In this document: in pieces, positions 6,369 through 7,654 of the stretch
Layout: each line of letters begins with the position of its first letter
Position numbering within the stretch: position 1 is the stretch's first letter
Notes under the pieces: model-generated
Told to the model about the DNA's origin: nothing
The model's database searches: none
Seen by the model: the letters and a program-made list of their open reading frames with translations, nothing else
Made by a program: the position numbers and the translations under genes
From: Frankiaceae bacterium
Lineage (GTDB): Bacteria; Actinomycetota; Actinomycetes; Frankiales; Frankiaceae
Direction of reading: 5' to 3'
Assembly (NCBI GenBank): GCA_030840885.1
Contig: JAVEDQ010000335.1
Span: 1-7,654, forward strand
Length of the DNA: 7,654 nt

Positions 6369-6584
6369 ATGCACCCCAGCGACGACTTGCCCGAGGACCA
6401 CGAAGCACTGCTGCGCCTGGCGCAGGACACGACCTACGGCCGGCCCGACTCCTTCGGCGGTGCGCTCGGCCGGGTCCTTCCGCGGCAGGATGCGGCCGGG
6501 GACGCGCGCACCATCGCGATCCCGGACGAGGCCCATGTCCTCGTCGACGGCCCGCTCGTGGGGTTCTCGACGCACGGTCGCTGA
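6369..6584 (+). CDS. Small hypothetical protein, 71 residues
   Basis: I do not recognise the family. The reading frame is very likely real: about 64 of 71 codons end in G or C, its start follows a TANNNT box at leaderless spacing, and a strong hairpin lies 54 bases past its stop. The protein is soluble and acidic, with no signal peptide, no membrane segment and no cysteine. The N-terminal third is an Asp/Glu-rich helix-prone stretch (DDLPEDHEALLRLAQD), the middle is Gly/Arg-containing (GRPDSFGGALGRVLPRQD), and the C-terminal part alternates hydrophobic and charged residues as in short beta strands (ARTIAIPDEAHVLVDGPLVGFS). It is divergent from adoK and convergent with erpA, standing as a single-gene unit. 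No function is assigned. Confidence 0.72.
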   Translation: MHPSDDLPEDHEALLRLAQDTTYGRPDSFGGALGRVLPRQDAAGDARTIAIPDEAHVLVDGPLVGFSTHGR

Positions 6585-6614
6585 GCGCTGGCGCGAGCCG
6601 CCCGGGCCGGCCCC

Positions 6615-6638
6615 CACAGACGACGCGCACAGACGACG
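6615..6638. repeat. Tandem 11-base direct repeat before the terminator
   Basis: CACAGACGACG occurs at 6615-6625 and again at 6628-6638, a 13-base period, just past the 71-aa gene and upstream of the terminator stem. The second copy partly overlaps possible outer pairings of the hairpin (ACGAC with GTCGT at 6681-6685). It may be a local duplication with no function. Confidence 0.5.
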
Positions 6639-6672
6639 AGAGCCCCGCACAGCCGAAGCCGTGCGGGGCTCT
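6639..6672. terminator. Bidirectional hairpin terminator between the 71-aa gene and erpA
   Basis: A perfect 12-bp stem, AGAGCCCCGCAC (6639-6650) with GTGCGGGGCTCT (6661-6672), encloses a 10-base loop and can extend by a G-U and a C-G pair. It lies between the stops of convergent genes (6584 and 6712) and so can serve both. Short T-rich CTTG follows on the plus strand. Confidence 0.85.
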
Positions 6673-6711
6673 TGAAGTTCGTCGTGGGACTGGTTCGCCG
6701 AGGGACGACCG

Positions 6712-7101
6712 TCAGCTGAAGGAGTCTCCGCAGGCGCAGGACCCGGTCGCGTTCGGGTTGTCGATCGTGAAGCCCTGCTTCTCGATGGTGTCGACGAAGT
6801 CGATGCTCGCCCCACCGAGGTAGGGCAGGCTCATCCGGTCGACGACCAGGTCGAACCCTCCCCAGTCGGTCCGCTCGTCGCCGTCGAGCTGACGCTCGTC
6901 GAAGAAGAGCTGGTAGCGCAGACCCGAACAGCCACCGGGCTGGACGGCGATGCGCAGCGCGAGGTCGTCGCGGCCCTCCTGGTCGAGCAGGGCCTTGACC
7001 TTGAGGGCAGCGTTCTCGGTGAGGTTGACAGCAGTGGAGGTCGCTGTCGCCGCTTCGGTCGCGGGCGTCTGTGCCGCGTGATCGTGCGTATCGAGGCTCA
7101 T
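6712..7101 (-). CDS. erpA: A-type iron-sulfur carrier, ErpA/HesB/IscA family
   Basis: This protein (129 residues) accepts Fe-S clusters from a scaffold and inserts them into target proteins. The three family cysteines are present: C58 in PGGCSGLRYQL and C122 and C124 in the C-terminal GSCACGDSFS. The region before them carries LTENAALKVKALL (27-39), the usual first helix, and SIDFVDTIEKQGFTIDNPNA (99-118) matches the conserved ErpA core. An N-terminal extension of about 25 Ala/Thr-rich, probably disordered residues precedes the domain; E. coli ErpA lacks it. ATG 7101 has GGAAGGAG 11 bases upstream; the frame stays open to 7218, but that upstream part contains the promoter-like elements. Candidate clients near by are respiratory Fe-S proteins. 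The closest M. tuberculosis counterpart by position is Rv2204c. Whether it equals ErpA or IscA functionally cannot be decided from sequence alone. Confidence 0.92.
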   Translation of the reverse strand: MSLDTHDHAAQTPATEAATATSTAVNLTENAALKVKALLDQEGRDDLALRIAVQPGGCSGLRYQLFFDERQLDGDERTDWGGFDLVVDRMSLPYLGGASIDFVDTIEKQGFTIDNPNATGSCACGDSFS

Positions 7102-7112
7102 ATGTGTGGGTG

Positions 7113-7120
7113 CTCCTTCC
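7113..7120 (-). promoter_or_regulatory. erpA ribosome binding site GGAAGGAG
   Basis: GGAAGGAG on the minus strand ends 11 bases before ATG 7101. The spacing is on the long side, but it supports this start over the upstream open frame and contrasts with the leaderless-looking genes of the window. Confidence 0.65.
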
Positions 7121-7130
7121 CGACGCGTCC

Positions 7131-7165
7131 ATCGTACGGACACCATCGGCGTCCGCGCTATTCCC
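7131..7165 (-). promoter_or_regulatory. erpA promoter candidate with a 19-base dyad abutting the -10 box
   Basis: On the minus strand TACGAT (7136-7131, TANNNT) is followed about 10 bases later by the Shine-Dalgarno, predicting a leader of roughly 24 bases. Immediately upstream, CGGACGCC-GAT-GGTGTCCG (7155-7137) is an inverted repeat with 8-base arms and one G-T mismatch. Further up, GGGAAT (7165-7160) stands 18 bases before GTC (7141-7139), close to the GGAAT-N18/19-GTT pattern known for SigR/SigH-type sigma factors but with C for the last T. No TTGACA-like -35 is present, so which promoter form is used is open. Confidence 0.4.
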
Positions 7166-7202
7166 CGCACCCGTCGGGCGGGCGCAGGACCGACTCGCGA
7201 GC

Positions 7203-7654
7203 TCAGGACCGCGCCCACTCGCGTGCCACCCGCGCCGCGAGGTCCACCAAAGCGCCGGCCGGGTCACCCATCGCCCGCTCCAGCCCTCCGGGTTCGTCGA
7301 CCAGCGCGTAGGCGGCGTTCACCCCGGAGGCGAGCATCTCGCGCCGGCCCACGGTCACCTGGCCGGCCAGCACGAGGCAGGGCACCGCCTCGGCGAGGGC
7401 CAGCTGCGCCACCCCGGCGACGAGCTTGCCGCGCAGCGAGGTGAAGTCGAACGACCCCTCTCCGGTCAGCACCAGGTCGACCTCGGCCAGTCGATCGGCC
7501 AGGCCGGCCATCGCCGCGACCTCGTCGGCCCCGGCCGAGCGGGTGGCCCCGAGCCAGAACAGCGCCGCTCCCAGCCCGCCGGCGGCGCCTGCTCCCGGCA
7601 CGTCGACGGGCAGGCCGACCTGCCGTGCCCACTCCCCCATGCGGACATCGAGCC
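7203..7654 (-). CDS. Glycerate kinase, C-terminal part (cut by window edge)
   Basis: This ATP-dependent kinase of the GarK/GlxK family phosphorylates D-glycerate. Only the last 149 or so residues are in the window; the frame continues past 7654, so the start is unseen and the Met at 7640 is internal. Family motifs are PGAGAAGGLGAAL, a Gly-rich segment, and DLVLTGEGSFDFTSLRGKL, matching the conserved GEGxxDxQTxxGK signature with two changes (F and S replace the usual residues after the Asp). The protein ends VAREWARS. It lies 101 bases upstream of erpA on the same strand. The gap contains erpA promoter-like elements and only a weak CCCG/CGGG pairing, so co-transcription with erpA is possible but erpA can also be started separately. 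Position matches Rv2205c of M. tuberculosis as I recall it. Confidence 0.9.
   Translation of the reverse strand, partial: LDVRMGEWARQVGLPVDVPGAGAAGGLGAALFWLGATRSAGADEVAAMAGLADRLAEVDLVLTGEGSFDFTSLRGKLVAGVAQLALAEAVPCLVLAGQVTVGRREMLASGVNAAYALVDEPGGLERAMGDPAGALVDLAARVAREWARS

Noticed and set aside
7137..7161. MerR-type promoter (19-base spacer with central dyad) at erpA
   Set aside because: The dyad fills exactly 19 bases beside the -10 box, but the hexamer on its far side reads ATAGCG, not a -35 element, so the MerR geometry is not supported.
1..7654. Mobile elements, CRISPR arrays, tRNA or rRNA genes
   Set aside because: No transposase or integrase motif, no spaced direct-repeat array and no tRNA or rRNA signature was seen on either strand by eye.

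Overview
The window is very GC-rich with almost uniform G/C at third codon positions. It carries the actinobacteria-specific cytochrome oxidase subunit IV (CtaF) and an adenosine kinase of the mycobacterial AdoK type. The source is therefore a high-GC actinomycete. A Geodermatophilaceae-like or related lineage is possible, but that is only an inference from general character.

Layout, left to right. (1) 1-341, plus strand: the end of a hypothetical protein with a Q/G/Y-rich low-complexity part and one hydrophobic segment. Its frame breaks near a run of five Gs. A strong hairpin terminator (378-408) separates it from the next, convergent genes. (2) 435-3478, minus strand: ctaC, ctaD and ctaF, the subunits II, I and IV of the aa3-type cytochrome c oxidase. 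All expected copper, heme and proton-channel residues are present. Subunit III (ctaE) and the qcrCAB bc1 genes are not in the window. (3) 3692-5172, plus strand, divergent from ctaC: an IscS/NifS-type cysteine desulfurase overlapping by 4 bases a TusA-family sulfur carrier, so a two-gene sulfur-relay operon. (4) 5194-6195, minus strand: adenosine kinase (adoK/cbhK type). (5) 6369-6584, plus strand: a 71-residue protein of unknown function, followed by a hairpin terminator. (6) 6712-7101, minus strand: an ErpA/HesB A-type iron-sulfur carrier with its own promoter-like region. (7) 7203-7654, minus strand: the C-terminal part of a glycerate kinase, cut by the window edge.

The order ctaF, ctaC, adoK, erpA-like, glycerate kinase resembles the Mycobacterium tuberculosis Rv2199c-Rv2205c neighbourhood as I recall it. 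Here ctaD has joined ctaC/ctaF, and a desulfurase-tusA pair and a small ORF lie in the gaps. The genes join terminal respiration with sulfur mobilisation and Fe-S delivery.

The regulatory DNA is the least ordinary part. Three genes (desulfurase, adoK, the 71-aa gene) have a TANNNT box 6-8 bases before the start codon and no usable Shine-Dalgarno, as in leaderless transcripts. The adoK and erpA -10-like boxes each abut or overlap a near-perfect inverted repeat. I saw no mobile element, CRISPR array, rRNA or tRNA, and nothing that amounts to a clearly new multi-gene system.
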